Shown: in pieces, positions 1 through 6,064 of the stretch | Position numbering within the stretch: position 1 is the stretch's first letter | Layout: the number at the start of each line of letters is the position of its first letter | Origin: Gilvimarinus polysaccharolyticus | GTDB lineage: Bacteria; Pseudomonadota; Gammaproteobacteria; Pseudomonadales; Cellvibrionaceae | Assembly: GCF_001187555.1 (NCBI RefSeq) | Contig: NZ_LFIJ01000001.1 | Coordinates: forward strand, 1,886,078-1,950,077 | DNA: 64,000 nucleotides | Direction of reading: 5' to 3' | Position numbers and translations under genes: made by a program | The notes under the pieces: generated by a model | The model's database searches: none | What the model was told of the DNA's origin: nothing | Seen by the model: only the letters and a program-made list of their open reading frames with translations

Positions 1-1
1 G

Positions 2-550
2 GTGCCCGAGGTAGCGCTTTTGGATAACATTTCTTTCGTTCGGGCCCAATTAAAGCGCCCGAACAAAGCAATCATTAGCTCGGCTACCGGCTGCTATTTT
101 AACGAAGAAAGCTTGAGTTATATCTACGCAGGCCTAGAGCTGTACCGTAAAGGCGATGAACTTATAGTGGGAGAAGGCCCCGAAGAAGCGTTAGATCAGA
201 TTGAGACAGACTGCACATGGACGTTGAGCACAGAACCATCTAGCTATAGAAAGTTTGGCATTTCAAAGCTTGACGTCCAATTGCTAAACAACGAAGGCTA
301 TGATGGTTACCAAGATGAAAAATTTGCTTTTAACGGCACCGCTTCGCAGTTTATTGTCGATGAAGCAGGTTATGAATTTTATGGCGTAAGCGGTCCAGGA
401 GACTGCACCGCTGAGCGCACTGAGAGTGTAGTAACTGTGTATCATGGTCAAAATTATTTTAAGGATGTTAATGACGTTGAGTATGGTGAACTTCCTGAGT
501 TGTGCACCGCTGGCGTGTTAATGCACTCTAATGATTACGTAGGTCGCTGA
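2..550 (+). CDS. hypothetical protein, probably 5'-truncated by the window edge
   Basis: An open frame runs from the left edge to a TGA at 548-550. The first possible start is a GTG at position 2 with no visible ribosome binding site, so the true start probably lies outside the window. The 182 visible residues are acidic, with no membrane segment and three cysteines in the last 50 residues. I do not recognise the family. It is followed by a good intrinsic terminator at 613-640, which marks the end of a transcription unit. It is oriented with the ICE backbone genes that follow. That it is a gene is likely; its function is unknown. Confidence 0.6.
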   Translation: MPEVALLDNISFVRAQLKRPNKAIISSATGCYFNEESLSYIYAGLELYRKGDELIVGEGPEEALDQIETDCTWTLSTEPSSYRKFGISKLDVQLLNNEGYDGYQDEKFAFNGTASQFIVDEAGYEFYGVSGPGDCTAERTESVVTVYHGQNYFKDVNDVEYGELPELCTAGVLMHSNDYVGR

Positions 551-612
551 AAAGAGCTGCTAACGTTTAAAGGTTCATCACTTACTCTTACGAAATAATA
601 AATGTACACACT

Positions 613-640
613 AAGCCGGGGCATCTGCTCCGGCTTTTTT
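613..640 (+). terminator. rho-independent terminator
   Basis: AAGCCGG and CCGGCTT form a 7-bp stem followed directly by a run of T residues, 63 nt after the stop codon of the preceding gene. Confidence 0.8.
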
Positions 641-816
641 GTATAAAATTTATACCAAAGCCCCTTTACAATCGCCCCCCTTTTGCTAAAATCAGAATTG
701 CATAGTGGCCACTGCTACCAGTGGTACCTTTGTTAGAGCTTTCGTGACGCGGTAGCAAGCTCAGGGTTCATCCCGGCGTTCATATCAAGCCTTCGGGCTC
801 AAATCAGTTGTACCAA

Positions 817-880
817 CCCAATGGGGAGAATCTTCCCGTTGGGGACAGATGTCTCCTCTTTTTTTGTTCCTAATTAGGAG
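817..880 (+). promoter_or_regulatory. two-hairpin leader, copy A (before DUF3577 gene)
   Basis: The first hairpin pairs CCCAATGGGGA (817-827) with TTCCCGTTGGG (833-843), 11 bp including two G-U pairs. The second pairs CTCCT (853-857) with AGGAG (876-880); AGGAG is the ribosome binding site of the gene starting at 888. Five similar elements occur between 2.7 and 6.2 kb. Sequestering of the binding site is inferred from the pairing. Confidence 0.6.
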
Positions 881-887
881 AGAGACC

Positions 888-1640
888 ATGTCTTACAACC
901 AATCCAATGATAACCGTTACTTCAACCTTCACCTGGAAGGCTTCGCTAACTTGTACGATGCGCGAATGATTAATCCTAAGCAAGGACAATCATTTGAACC
1001 ATTCTTGCAAGTCCGTGCAACTTTTCTGCAAGGTAAAGCTGATGATGCTCAGCCTATATTCGTTGACCTTAAAGTCACGGGTAAGAAGGCCAAGAAAATC
1101 ATCGAGAAATTTCAACCTCAAATTGCTAATCGTGATATTAAGGTTAACGGCGTACTTAAAGCTGGCGATCTTCGTTTTACAATTGGTAATCCTAAAGCGC
1201 CTGGGCAAGAGCATCGAGTGTTCACTAGCGCTCGATTACTTTCAGTTAAGTACTTGAAAGTGGATGGCCAGCAGATTGAGCTGAGTCAGTTTGATGATGT
1301 TGATTCGAATGCAAATAGCGCTTATCAGCCTCAACAAGCTAATCCTACTACAAGCGCTATTGTGCCCGATCGCGTGACACTTGATCCGGCAGCGACTGAC
1401 TTTGCACAGCGTAAAGCTGAACTGGTTGCTGCTGGCTATACATGGAATCGTGATGACAGTACATGGGTTGCACCTCAGGAGAATAAAACACTCGAAGCGC
1501 AAGCCAGTGTTAACTCTCAAAGTCGTGTGGTTAAGCTCGATAAAAATCAACCTGATTTTGACGCCCGTAAAACCGAGCTGAAGAGTCAAGGCTACAAGTG
1601 GGATAGAGAGCAGACAGCGTGGGTATTGCCTGCCGCTTGA
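888..1640 (+). CDS. DUF3577 / STY4534-family ICE protein with two C-terminal repeats
   Basis: Family knowledge: DUF3577 (STY4534-like) proteins are backbone genes of PFGI-1/SPI-7-type ICEs and are linked to element replication. Residues 1-135 match that pattern (start MSYNQSNDNRYFNLHLEGF; a DLKVTGKKAKKII segment near residue 65). The ATG at 888 was chosen over an upstream in-frame ATG at 849 because AGGAGAGAG lies just before it and the conserved domain begins there. Residues 165-250 are two diverged copies of a roughly 35-residue unit (FxxRKxEL...GYxWxRxxxxWVxP), an unusual tail for this family as I know it. A terminator follows at 1672-1717. It is likely transcribed alone and controlled by the preceding leader. 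Confidence 0.8.
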   Translation: MSYNQSNDNRYFNLHLEGFANLYDARMINPKQGQSFEPFLQVRATFLQGKADDAQPIFVDLKVTGKKAKKIIEKFQPQIANRDIKVNGVLKAGDLRFTIGNPKAPGQEHRVFTSARLLSVKYLKVDGQQIELSQFDDVDSNANSAYQPQQANPTTSAIVPDRVTLDPAATDFAQRKAELVAAGYTWNRDDSTWVAPQENKTLEAQASVNSQSRVVKLDKNQPDFDARKTELKSQGYKWDREQTAWVLPAA

Positions 1641-1671
1641 AAGTCCGTCCCGATAAGAGTGGTTAAGGGCA

Positions 1672-1717
1672 CCTGGCTGGCAGCATCGCTGTCAGTCCAG
1701 GTTGCCTGGATTTTTTA
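1672..1717 (+). terminator. rho-independent terminator
   Basis: An outer CCTGG/CCAGG pairing surrounds a CTGGCAGC/GCTGTCAG hairpin. A competing CCAGG-TTG-CCTGG hairpin (1697-1709) is followed by ATTTTTT. It sits 30-75 nt after the DUF3577 stop codon. Confidence 0.7.
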
Positions 1718-1766
1718 TAGTGCTCTAACGCGCTGATACACCATTGTGGTGTGTTTGCGTTTTAGT

Positions 1767-1824
1767 GGGACCCGTGCTTAACGGGCTCCCTAATAGACTC
1801 ACTGAGCCTATTAGGGAGCCCGTT
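1767..1824 (+). promoter_or_regulatory. mutually exclusive hairpins in the leader of the 1852 gene
   Basis: A perfect 17-bp inverted repeat pairs 1780-1796 with 1808-1824 across an 11-nt loop, 27 nt before the next start codon. The left arm can instead pair upstream: CCCGT (1771-1775) with ACGGG (1781-1785), extended by GGGA (1767-1770) with TCCC (1787-1790). The two folds exclude each other, as in attenuators. There is no T-run after the large stem, so it may act on translation or be processed rather than terminate. Confidence 0.5.
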
Positions 1825-1851
1825 GGGCCGACAACACTAAAGGAGTACATC

Positions 1852-2091
1852 ATGAGCATTCACACAGCGGCTAAGCCATCATCTCAATCAAACCTTTACC
1901 CCAATCATGTTATCGCGATAGGGGTATGTATTACCCAACACGTATCAGGCGGGTTAGCTCGGTATGTGGTGAAGACTATCCAGGGTATACAGGTGTTCAG
2001 CGATTTCGATATGAAAGTACGAGCCCTGGATGTAATAACCACGCTGTTCGATATCGAGAAAGGCAATACCTTTCAACAGGAGGCGGCATAG
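1852..2091 (+). CDS. hypothetical small ICE protein (79 aa)
   Basis: The ATG at 1852 is preceded by AAAGGAG at 1839-1845, so this start is preferred over the in-frame upstream one at 1744, which would run through the big inverted repeat. The protein has no recognised motif: a polar N-terminus, then a hydrophobic, valine- and isoleucine-rich centre and an acidic C-terminus. It looks like a small cytoplasmic protein. A GC-rich hairpin overlaps its 3' end. Its place between DUF3577 and other small genes suggests an ICE accessory role, not further defined. Confidence 0.6.
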   Translation: MSIHTAAKPSSQSNLYPNHVIAIGVCITQHVSGGLARYVVKTIQGIQVFSDFDMKVRALDVITTLFDIEKGNTFQQEAA

Positions 2092-2118
2092 CCGGCACTG
2101 CCGGCCATCTCCTTTGAT
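2079..2118 (+). terminator. probable terminator hairpin
   Basis: GCCGGC-ACT-GCCGGC (2091-2105) sits inside an outer GGAG (2079-2082) / CTCC (2109-2112) pairing and is followed by a T-rich tract. It spans the stop codon of the preceding gene. Confidence 0.45.
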
Positions 2119-2345
2119 TTCTTTGGTTTGACAATTTTGTTATCATTCTCCAGCCAGTAAGTTTGACCAGCTTAGTTGGTTTCCCAAAGTAGTTCTGATG
2201 AGAATATTTTGGCAAACCAGTTCTCCCGTCCCACTACGGATTTAGTGGACCTTAGCCGCAACTGCGGTTTGATTCAGTCGTACCGGTGAAATACTGTTCA
2301 AAGGTTCTGTTCTGCCCCACAGCCAGACCTTTTCCGGTTTACAGT

Positions 2346-2619
2346 CAGTCAAGTACCCTCCAACCGTCTTGACTGGTTGCTCTCAACAGACGACGTGAGA
2401 ATCGTCTCATCCAATGTCAACCGAGGTCGCATCCGTGACCTCGGCCTATAATCGCTACTGGTAAGGCCTTTGTGATGAACATATCGGGTAACGGCGCCTG
2501 GTGTTTTTATCACAGAGGCCATGCCAGCTTGCCAGGTCAACGTATCGCGCCACGTATAGTCGCGAACCTTAGCACAAGCTTGTGCACTGATATTCAAGAG
2601 GTCCGTCACCCGACGGACC
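2346..2619. ncRNA. candidate structured noncoding RNA
   Basis: This 690-base gap between genes (2092-2819) has no convincing reading frame but contains five strong inverted repeats in 275 bases. They are CAGTCAAG/CTTGACTG (2346-2375), CCGAGGTC/GACCTCGG (2421-2444), a 12-bp arm pair with one G-U (2465-2476 with 2509-2520), the palindrome GCACAAGCTTGTGC (2572-2585) and GGTCCGTC/GACGGACC (2600-2619). The density suggests an RNA or a protein-bound DNA region. The strand is not decided by the sequence, since all arms are nearly perfect. Confidence 0.35.
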
Positions 2620-2761
2620 ATTTAAGAGCCTTGATGCAGGGTTTTTAAGTGGTCTGATTGTGCTGCCGGCGAGCCTAAACGCCGACCTTTATAGCTGTTC
2701 GTGGATCTGATCAGGCAATGCCTGAAATAACAGTAACGTGATCCTTACCTTCAAATTTTAT

Positions 2762-2812
2762 CACCCATTGGGGAATACTCCCCGTGGGGTGTTCCTCTAT
2801 TTTTTTCAGGAG
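2762..2812 (+). promoter_or_regulatory. two-hairpin leader, copy B
   Basis: The first hairpin runs from CACCC (2762) to GGGTG (ending 2791) with GGGGA/TCCCC inside. The second pairs TCCT (2793-2796) with AGGA (2808-2811), part of the ribosome binding site of the ATG at 2820. Confidence 0.5.
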
Positions 2813-2819
2813 CACATCC

Positions 2820-3047
2820 ATGGCCATTTCCCCAACGTTCAAAATAGGCTACTTCACTGTAGTTGAATTTCATAAAGACGGTGAATACCGCATTCGAGTA
2901 GCCGATGCCCGTACGGGCGAGAAAGTTACTTTTAATGCGCTATCTCTTCCTGATTATGACCAGCTCTTATCCGAGCTTGAGTCTGACCCATCAACTGGTT
3001 GCTTGACCAGCCTCGCCGAAACCTTTCGGGAGGCCGTGAATGGTTAA
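2820..3047 (+). CDS. hypothetical small ICE protein (75 aa)
   Basis: The ATG at 2820 follows CAGGAG by 7 nt and lies directly after leader copy B, so this start is preferred over the in-frame one at 2784. The N-terminal half is beta-like and basic, the C-terminal half helical and acidic. No known motif was recognised. Its stop overlaps the start of the next gene (ATGGTTAA at 3040-3047), so the two are translationally coupled and probably act together. Function unknown. Confidence 0.6.
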   Translation: MAISPTFKIGYFTVVEFHKDGEYRIRVADARTGEKVTFNALSLPDYDQLLSELESDPSTGCLTSLAETFREAVNG

Positions 3048-3225
3048 CCTTCTTGATCTTCGTTATCTCATTGACTGTAAGCGAAAAGTCATTGATCTGG
3101 CACAGGATCCTGAGTATGCGTCGCAAATATTGGATTGGCTAAACACCAACCCAGATATGCGCGATGAACTCTCAGAGGTCTATGTGTTGGCGATAAAGAC
3201 TATTGAGTCCCAGGAGAAGCCGTAA
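3040..3225 (+). CDS. hypothetical small protein (61 aa), coupled to upstream gene
   Basis: The gene starts at the ATG inside the last codons of the preceding gene, with an 8-nt overlap. The product is a small, charged, mostly helical protein with no membrane segment. I do not recognise it. Its last codons form the left arm of a 20-bp hairpin at 3202-3245, so translation to the stop codon would open that structure. It probably forms a two-gene unit with its neighbour. Confidence 0.55.
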   Translation: MVNLLDLRYLIDCKRKVIDLAQDPEYASQILDWLNTNPDMRDELSEVYVLAIKTIESQEKP

Positions 3226-3245
3226 GGCTTTTTCTGGGACTCAAT
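3202..3245 (+). terminator. 20-bp hairpin with GTAA loop overlapping a stop codon
   Basis: Arms 3202-3221 and 3226-3245 pair over 20 bp with two G-U pairs and a GTAA (GNRA-type) loop. The TAA of the preceding gene lies in the loop. There is no T-run after the stem, so it may stabilise the 3' end, be processed, or act on the next gene 20 nt away rather than terminate. Confidence 0.5.
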
Positions 3246-3264
3246 TCTGAGTATGGAGCACACT

Positions 3265-3498
3265 ATGGATTTTCCACAAAGACACAACCTAGCGGCTCGT
3301 CATCGACACGCTATGAATCAACGGCCGAGACAGAAAGATCTTGAAACCACTACGCGTAATTTGTGGTATCGAGTCTATCGGTGCCGACGCGTGGCTTTTC
3401 AGGCCGGAATTTTGGAGCCATCGACTGATCTTGCTTTCTATCAAGGGAACGAGATAGGTTGGTTTGCTGCAAAATCACTTGAATCAAGAAGCCATTAA
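3265..3498 (+). CDS. hypothetical basic protein (77 aa)
   Basis: The ATG at 3265 is preceded by GGAG at 3256-3259, so it is preferred over the in-frame ATG at 3253, which overlaps that site. The product is arginine- and histidine-rich in its first 50 residues and could bind nucleic acid, but no named domain is visible. Its stop codon touches a 14-bp inverted repeat shared with the convergent gene on the other strand. Confidence 0.55.
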   Translation: MDFPQRHNLAARHRHAMNQRPRQKDLETTTRNLWYRVYRCRRVAFQAGILEPSTDLAFYQGNEIGWFAAKSLESRSH

Positions 3499-3535
3499 TA
3501 TTCAACGGCCGTCTAACAAAGCGGCCGTTGAATAT
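3498..3535. terminator. bidirectional terminator between convergent genes
   Basis: A perfect 14-bp inverted repeat (ATATTCAACGGCCG, 3498-3511, with its complement at 3522-3535) fills the gap between two convergent stop codons. Confidence 0.65.
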
Positions 3536-3753
3536 CATTTCAAATTGGTATCGATCAAATGTTGCATTAATTTTTCTTCGGCTGTGTTGCCCGCAAAGCG
3601 TTCCATACTGGCGGTTTTAAATTTATCGAATTCATCCTGGCTGGAAAATCGCGCTCGATCACAGTCGGTAAGATCCTTTACGGCTTTCTTTTCTCGTAGC
3701 GTGAGGTGTAGCGGCACGGCATTCGCGGTGCCGGTTGGTACGGTTTTTAGCAT
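3535..3753 (-). CDS. hypothetical small protein (72 aa)
   Basis: This minus-strand frame is bounded by the shared terminator at its 3' end, and AAGAG lies about 13 nt before its ATG. The composition (charged, helical, one cysteine, KAVKDLTDCDRARF near residue 30) looks like a real soluble protein, whereas the plus-strand frame over the same bases is rich in serine and arginine and lacks a binding site. It is the only minus-strand gene in this left block and is divergent from the next gene. Function not recognised. Confidence 0.5.
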   Translation of the reverse strand: MLKTVPTGTANAVPLHLTLREKKAVKDLTDCDRARFSSQDEFDKFKTASMERFAGNTAEEKLMQHLIDTNLK

Positions 3754-3833
3754 TGGATTCAGCTCTTAGTATTTGACGCTCTTGAGTTTATCAGCAAATG
3801 TAGGTTTCTCAATATGAGACTGCATTTTCAGGG

Positions 3834-3862
3834 TTGTCGGTGTCCCGTTACGGTTCTATACT
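3834..3862 (+). promoter_or_regulatory. predicted sigma-70 promoter
   Basis: TTGTCG (3834-3839), a 17-nt spacer and TATACT (3857-3862) lie 30 nt before the ATG at 3892, in a divergent intergenic region. Confidence 0.5.
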
Positions 3863-3891
3863 AACGACATACACTACACAGGGAGATTATT

Positions 3892-4122
3892 ATGAGTGCT
3901 AATGATGATAATATTCATACCGAATCAAACACATTAAATACAGTGATTACAAATCTTTTAGATCGAGGTGTTATAAAGCCCTCGCAGGTTCAGGTATGGA
4001 GTTTTGTGGATCTTTATAATGCAGACCCTTCAACATTATCGCCAGACGATCGCCGCTCTCAGATCGAGTACAAAAACTCATCGCAGTGGGCTGAGCTCAG
4101 AAAGAAACATGGATTGCAGTGA
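3892..4122 (+). CDS. hypothetical protein (76 aa), first of a tandem paralogous pair
   Basis: The ATG at 3892 is preceded by CAGGGAGA. Residues 40-75 (W-F-DL-...-L-P-...-RR-...-Y-NS) align without gaps to residues 35-70 of the next gene, so the two are tandem duplicates that have diverged. The proteins are small, acidic and soluble. The stop overlaps the next start as ATGA (4119-4124), indicating coupled translation. A plausible promoter lies at 3834-3862. No family was recognised. Confidence 0.65.
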   Translation: MSANDDNIHTESNTLNTVITNLLDRGVIKPSQVQVWSFVDLYNADPSTLSPDDRRSQIEYKNSSQWAELRKKHGLQ

Positions 4123-4373
4123 TGACACCGGATTCCACTCCACACAGCGAAGCGTTTATTACCAGTGTTAACTTCGACTTGGCGTTAAGAGGTCTATCGA
4201 GAGAAGCGCCAATCCACTGGACGTTTGAAGGGCTATGTAAAGCTCCTCCTACCGATTTGACGCCGACTGAACGCAGGCTACAGCTTATTTATCTTAATTC
4301 GCCAGATTTTAAAGATCAGCGTGAGAAACTCGATATTACTCATTGCTTGGTTCCTGGTGGCAACTACCTTTAG
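4122..4373 (+). CDS. hypothetical protein (83 aa), second of a tandem paralogous pair
   Basis: The start is the ATG at 4122 that overlaps the previous stop; a GTG at 4119 is the codon just before it. The shared core (WTF..L, then P-TDLTP, RR, Y-NS) marks it as a paralogue of its neighbour. The last codons and stop run into a 29-base repeat with dyad symmetry (4356-4384) that recurs at 5970-5998. Function unknown; the pair may form a heteromer. Confidence 0.65.
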   Translation: MTPDSTPHSEAFITSVNFDLALRGLSREAPIHWTFEGLCKAPPTDLTPTERRLQLIYLNSPDFKDQREKLDITHCLVPGGNYL

Positions 4374-4384
4374 TTGCACCTTGA
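4356..4384 (+). repeat. 29-base dyad repeat, copy 1
   Basis: This copy is identical over 29 bases to 5970-5998. It contains GGTG-GCAACTA / TAGTTG-CACC, a hairpin with one bulged base. It is followed in both places by GCGGT...ACCGC and TGCCTGAAA, so the similarity extends further in diverged form. It overlaps the stop codon of the preceding gene and lies upstream of a two-hairpin leader. Confidence 0.75.
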
Positions 4385-4464
4385 AATGCGGTTGTGATGC
4401 CTGAAATACCGCACCCTTACCGGGGCATCTTTTTTCAATAATTTTATTCCATTCAAGAATTTAT

Positions 4465-4517
4465 CCCACCACGGGCACAATCTGCCCTTGGGGATAGGTT
4501 GCGCCCATCTATTGGAG
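4465..4517 (+). promoter_or_regulatory. two-hairpin leader, copy C (weak)
   Basis: GGGCA (4473-4477) pairs with TGCCC (4483-4487) and CCCA (4465-4468) with TGGG (4489-4492). The second hairpin is short (CCA 4505-4507 with TGG 4513-4515), touching the GGAG ribosome binding site. This is the most diverged of the six copies. Confidence 0.4.
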
Positions 4518-4525
4518 CTCAATCT

Positions 4526-5023
4526 ATGTCTATGTCTGTATTTAAGGTCGCTGACGCTGAAGGCACCTACACTGTTGATCAACCTGTTACCGAAGCCGAC
4601 ATCATTGAGATGGCAAGTTATATTGCCATTCATCGTGTAGTGGGCCTCGACCCGCTAACATCTCCAGATTTAACGCGACGGTATTTGCGAGCCAGAATGC
4701 TTCCATTGGAGCATGAAGTCTTCGCCGTCATTTTTCTTAACAGCCAGCACCGCGCAATTAAGTACGAAGAGGTGTTTAGAGGCACATTAGATTGCGCATC
4801 GGTATACCCGAGAGAGGTAGTAAAGCTAGCTCTTTCTCACAATGCCGCTGCTGTTATTTTAGCGCACAACCACCCATCAGGATGTGCAGAGCCAAGCCAG
4901 GCAGATCGACGTATCACTGAACGACTTACAGATGCTTTGGATCTGGTTGGCGTAAGGGTTTTAGACCATCTTGTAATAGGCGCTGAGGACACGGTGTCTT
5001 TTGCCGAACGCGGGCTAATTTAA
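4526..5023 (+). CDS. radC: RadC-like JAB/MPN-domain protein
   Basis: The protein belongs to the RadC family, whose JAB/MPN fold carries a zinc-dependent metalloprotease-like motif. The H-x-H-P-S-G signature is clear (AHNHPSG, near residue 115), with the E of the MPN motif upstream and the D expected about ten residues after it. At 166 residues it lacks the N-terminal helix-hairpin-helix region of chromosomal RadC and matches the short forms common on ICEs and genomic islands. The ATG at 4526 follows GGAG by 8 nt; the frame is open further upstream but covers the leader. RadC's biochemical role is unsettled; on mobile elements it is often a neighbour of antirestriction genes, as here. Confidence 0.88.
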   Translation: MSMSVFKVADAEGTYTVDQPVTEADIIEMASYIAIHRVVGLDPLTSPDLTRRYLRARMLPLEHEVFAVIFLNSQHRAIKYEEVFRGTLDCASVYPREVVKLALSHNAAAVILAHNHPSGCAEPSQADRRITERLTDALDLVGVRVLDHLVIGAEDTVSFAERGLI

Positions 5024-5042
5024 CGCTCAATAAATCTACCTA

Positions 5043-5085
5043 GAGGGTATCTTCCCTCGCGGGGATTCCTCTATTTTTATAGAGG
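5043..5085 (+). promoter_or_regulatory. two-hairpin leader, copy D
   Basis: GAGGG (5043-5047) pairs with CCCTC (5054-5058). CCTCTAT (5068-5074) pairs perfectly with ATAGAGG (5079-5085) around a TTTT loop, burying the AGAGG ribosome binding site of the ATG at 5093. This is the clearest sequestering hairpin of the six. Confidence 0.6.
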
Positions 5086-5092
5086 TCATTCA

Positions 5093-5326
5093 ATGAAACG
5101 AGCTATCACCGTTACTACTGGCTCAGAGGCAGATCGTATCCTAAAAAATACGACTGGTGCCCGGCGTTTTCCTTATTGTTCAGGAAAGTATGCCTGGCAT
5201 GGAACGGCCAAGGATTACATCGGCCGATCGCTAAATGTGCCGGATGAGATCTTGTGCGTGTATGTTCAGCGTCGTGCTGACAATCATGGCGCCTACGCAA
5301 AATTTATGTGTATTACATCGGCATAA
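5093..5326 (+). CDS. hypothetical small ICE protein (77 aa)
   Basis: The start at 5093 lies 7 nt after AGAGG, which is the right arm of leader copy D. The product is basic and soluble, with two cysteines and no recognised motif. It sits between the RadC-like gene and another leader-controlled gene, so each gene here probably has its own post-transcriptional control. Function unknown. Confidence 0.55.
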   Translation: MKRAITVTTGSEADRILKNTTGARRFPYCSGKYAWHGTAKDYIGRSLNVPDEILCVYVQRRADNHGAYAKFMCITSA

Positions 5327-5351
5327 GTTTTATTTTTTAAGTCTTACTTAA

Positions 5352-5400
5352 CCCCTGAGGGATTACCCTTAGGGGGAAATCTCTCCAAATTTTCTGGAGA
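5352..5400 (+). promoter_or_regulatory. two-hairpin leader, copy E
   Basis: CCCCTGAGGG (5352-5361) pairs with CCCTTAGGGG (5366-5375), 10 bp with one G-U and an ATTA loop. TCTCCA (5382-5387) pairs perfectly with TGGAGA (5395-5400), hiding the GGAG ribosome binding site of the mini-ORF at 5406. Confidence 0.6.
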
Positions 5401-5405
5401 AATTT

Positions 5406-5450
5406 ATGAACGCTGCTACTGAATGCCTCAAAGAGAGGGTTGCAATATGA
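5406..5450 (+). CDS. 14-codon leader peptide ORF
   Basis: ATG at 5406 lies 5 nt after the GGAGA in leader copy E and reads MNAATECLKERVAI before a TGA that overlaps the next start (ATATGA, 5445-5450). It could be a leader peptide that couples the leader to the larger gene, or the shortened remnant of an earlier gene. Only position and spacing support translation. Confidence 0.4.
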   Translation: MNAATECLKERVAI

Positions 5451-5821
5451 ACATTTATACTTGCGCCTATCGTTACAAGAAAAAAGCATGGCTACAACTG
5501 CAATCTCTTGATGAAGTAGCTATTAAAGAGGCTGTTCAAAACTTTTTTGATAAGGGCTCTGATTATTGTGTCGGCACAATTAATTGCTCTGAACATACAG
5601 GCATCTTGCATCAGGATGACAGTCCATTTACGCCTTACATTCAATTTATTCAAGGATCTTCGGTGTTGGTAGGGGATATGCCTACTAATAGCAAGGGCGG
5701 CGAGCATCGTAGCTTCTATACGTCGCCAGAACATCTAGCTGAAGCGAAGGTGGAAATGACAAATAGAAAGCAAGGAATGGAGGAGCGAATAGATCGCTAT
5801 TATGACCAGCTATGGGTCTGA
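5447..5821 (+). CDS. hypothetical protein (124 aa)
   Basis: The ATG at 5447 overlaps the stop of the 14-codon mini-ORF and has GAGAGGG just before it; the in-frame upstream start at 5423 lies inside the mini-ORF and is less likely. The protein is soluble, with an aromatic N-terminal beta-like part and a charged helical C-terminus ending RYYDQLWV. No domain was recognised. Coupling to the mini-ORF implies that its expression follows leader copy E. Confidence 0.6.
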   Translation: MNIYTCAYRYKKKAWLQLQSLDEVAIKEAVQNFFDKGSDYCVGTINCSEHTGILHQDDSPFTPYIQFIQGSSVLVGDMPTNSKGGEHRSFYTSPEHLAEAKVEMTNRKQGMEERIDRYYDQLWV

Positions 5822-5909
5822 TAAGGTGTGACGATTTATTCAATCCGTAAGCATGTACTGCTCGGCTTATACGCAGACATGCGTGTTGCAGACGGACGTA
5901 TAAATAATT

Positions 5910-5926
5910 GCCCCTCGATGAGGGGC
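5910..5926 (+). terminator. hairpin after the 5447 gene
   Basis: GCCCCTC-GAT-GAGGGGC forms a perfect 7-bp stem. There is no T-run, so termination is only possible. A similar hairpin (AGCCCTC-AAT-GAGGGCT) follows klcA. Apart from this and the 5970 repeat, I see nothing in the 297-base gap to 6118 before the next leader. Confidence 0.4.
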
Positions 5927-5969
5927 ACACCCTAAACGCATCACTAGGTGCTTTTAGGATGTGAATCAC

Positions 5970-5998
5970 GGTGGCAACTACCTTTAGTTGCACCTTGA
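5970..5998 (+). repeat. 29-base dyad repeat, copy 2
   Basis: This copy is identical to 4356-4384. It is followed by GCGGTT/AACCGC (6001-6006 and downstream) as in copy 1. Both copies stand roughly 80-110 bases upstream of a two-hairpin leader, so the repeat and leader may have moved or duplicated together. Confidence 0.75.
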
Positions 5999-6064
5999 TA
6001 GCGGTTCGTTTGCCTGAAAAACCGCACGGAAAACCGAGGCATATTCTGGGCGTTACGCCTACAA

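Larger units (their letters stand above)
551..887 (+). other. intergenic region with terminator and structured leader
   Basis: There is no gene here. It holds the terminator at 613-640, a perfect 6-bp inverted repeat at 709-724 (CCACTG/CAGTGG), a short UUCG-loop hairpin at 788-799, and the leader element at 817-880. The stretch 641-816 probably carries the promoter for the next gene, but I could not pick a convincing -35/-10 pair. Confidence 0.5.

Noticed and set aside
2349-2621. 90-codon minus-strand frame in the inverted-repeat region
   Set aside because: Its sequence is made of the inverted repeats themselves, with an arginine- and serine-rich unnatural composition and no binding site; the region is better read as noncoding.
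3464-3769. 101-codon plus-strand frame
   Set aside because: It overlaps the shared terminator and the minus-strand gene 3535-3753, starts inside another gene and lacks a ribosome binding site.
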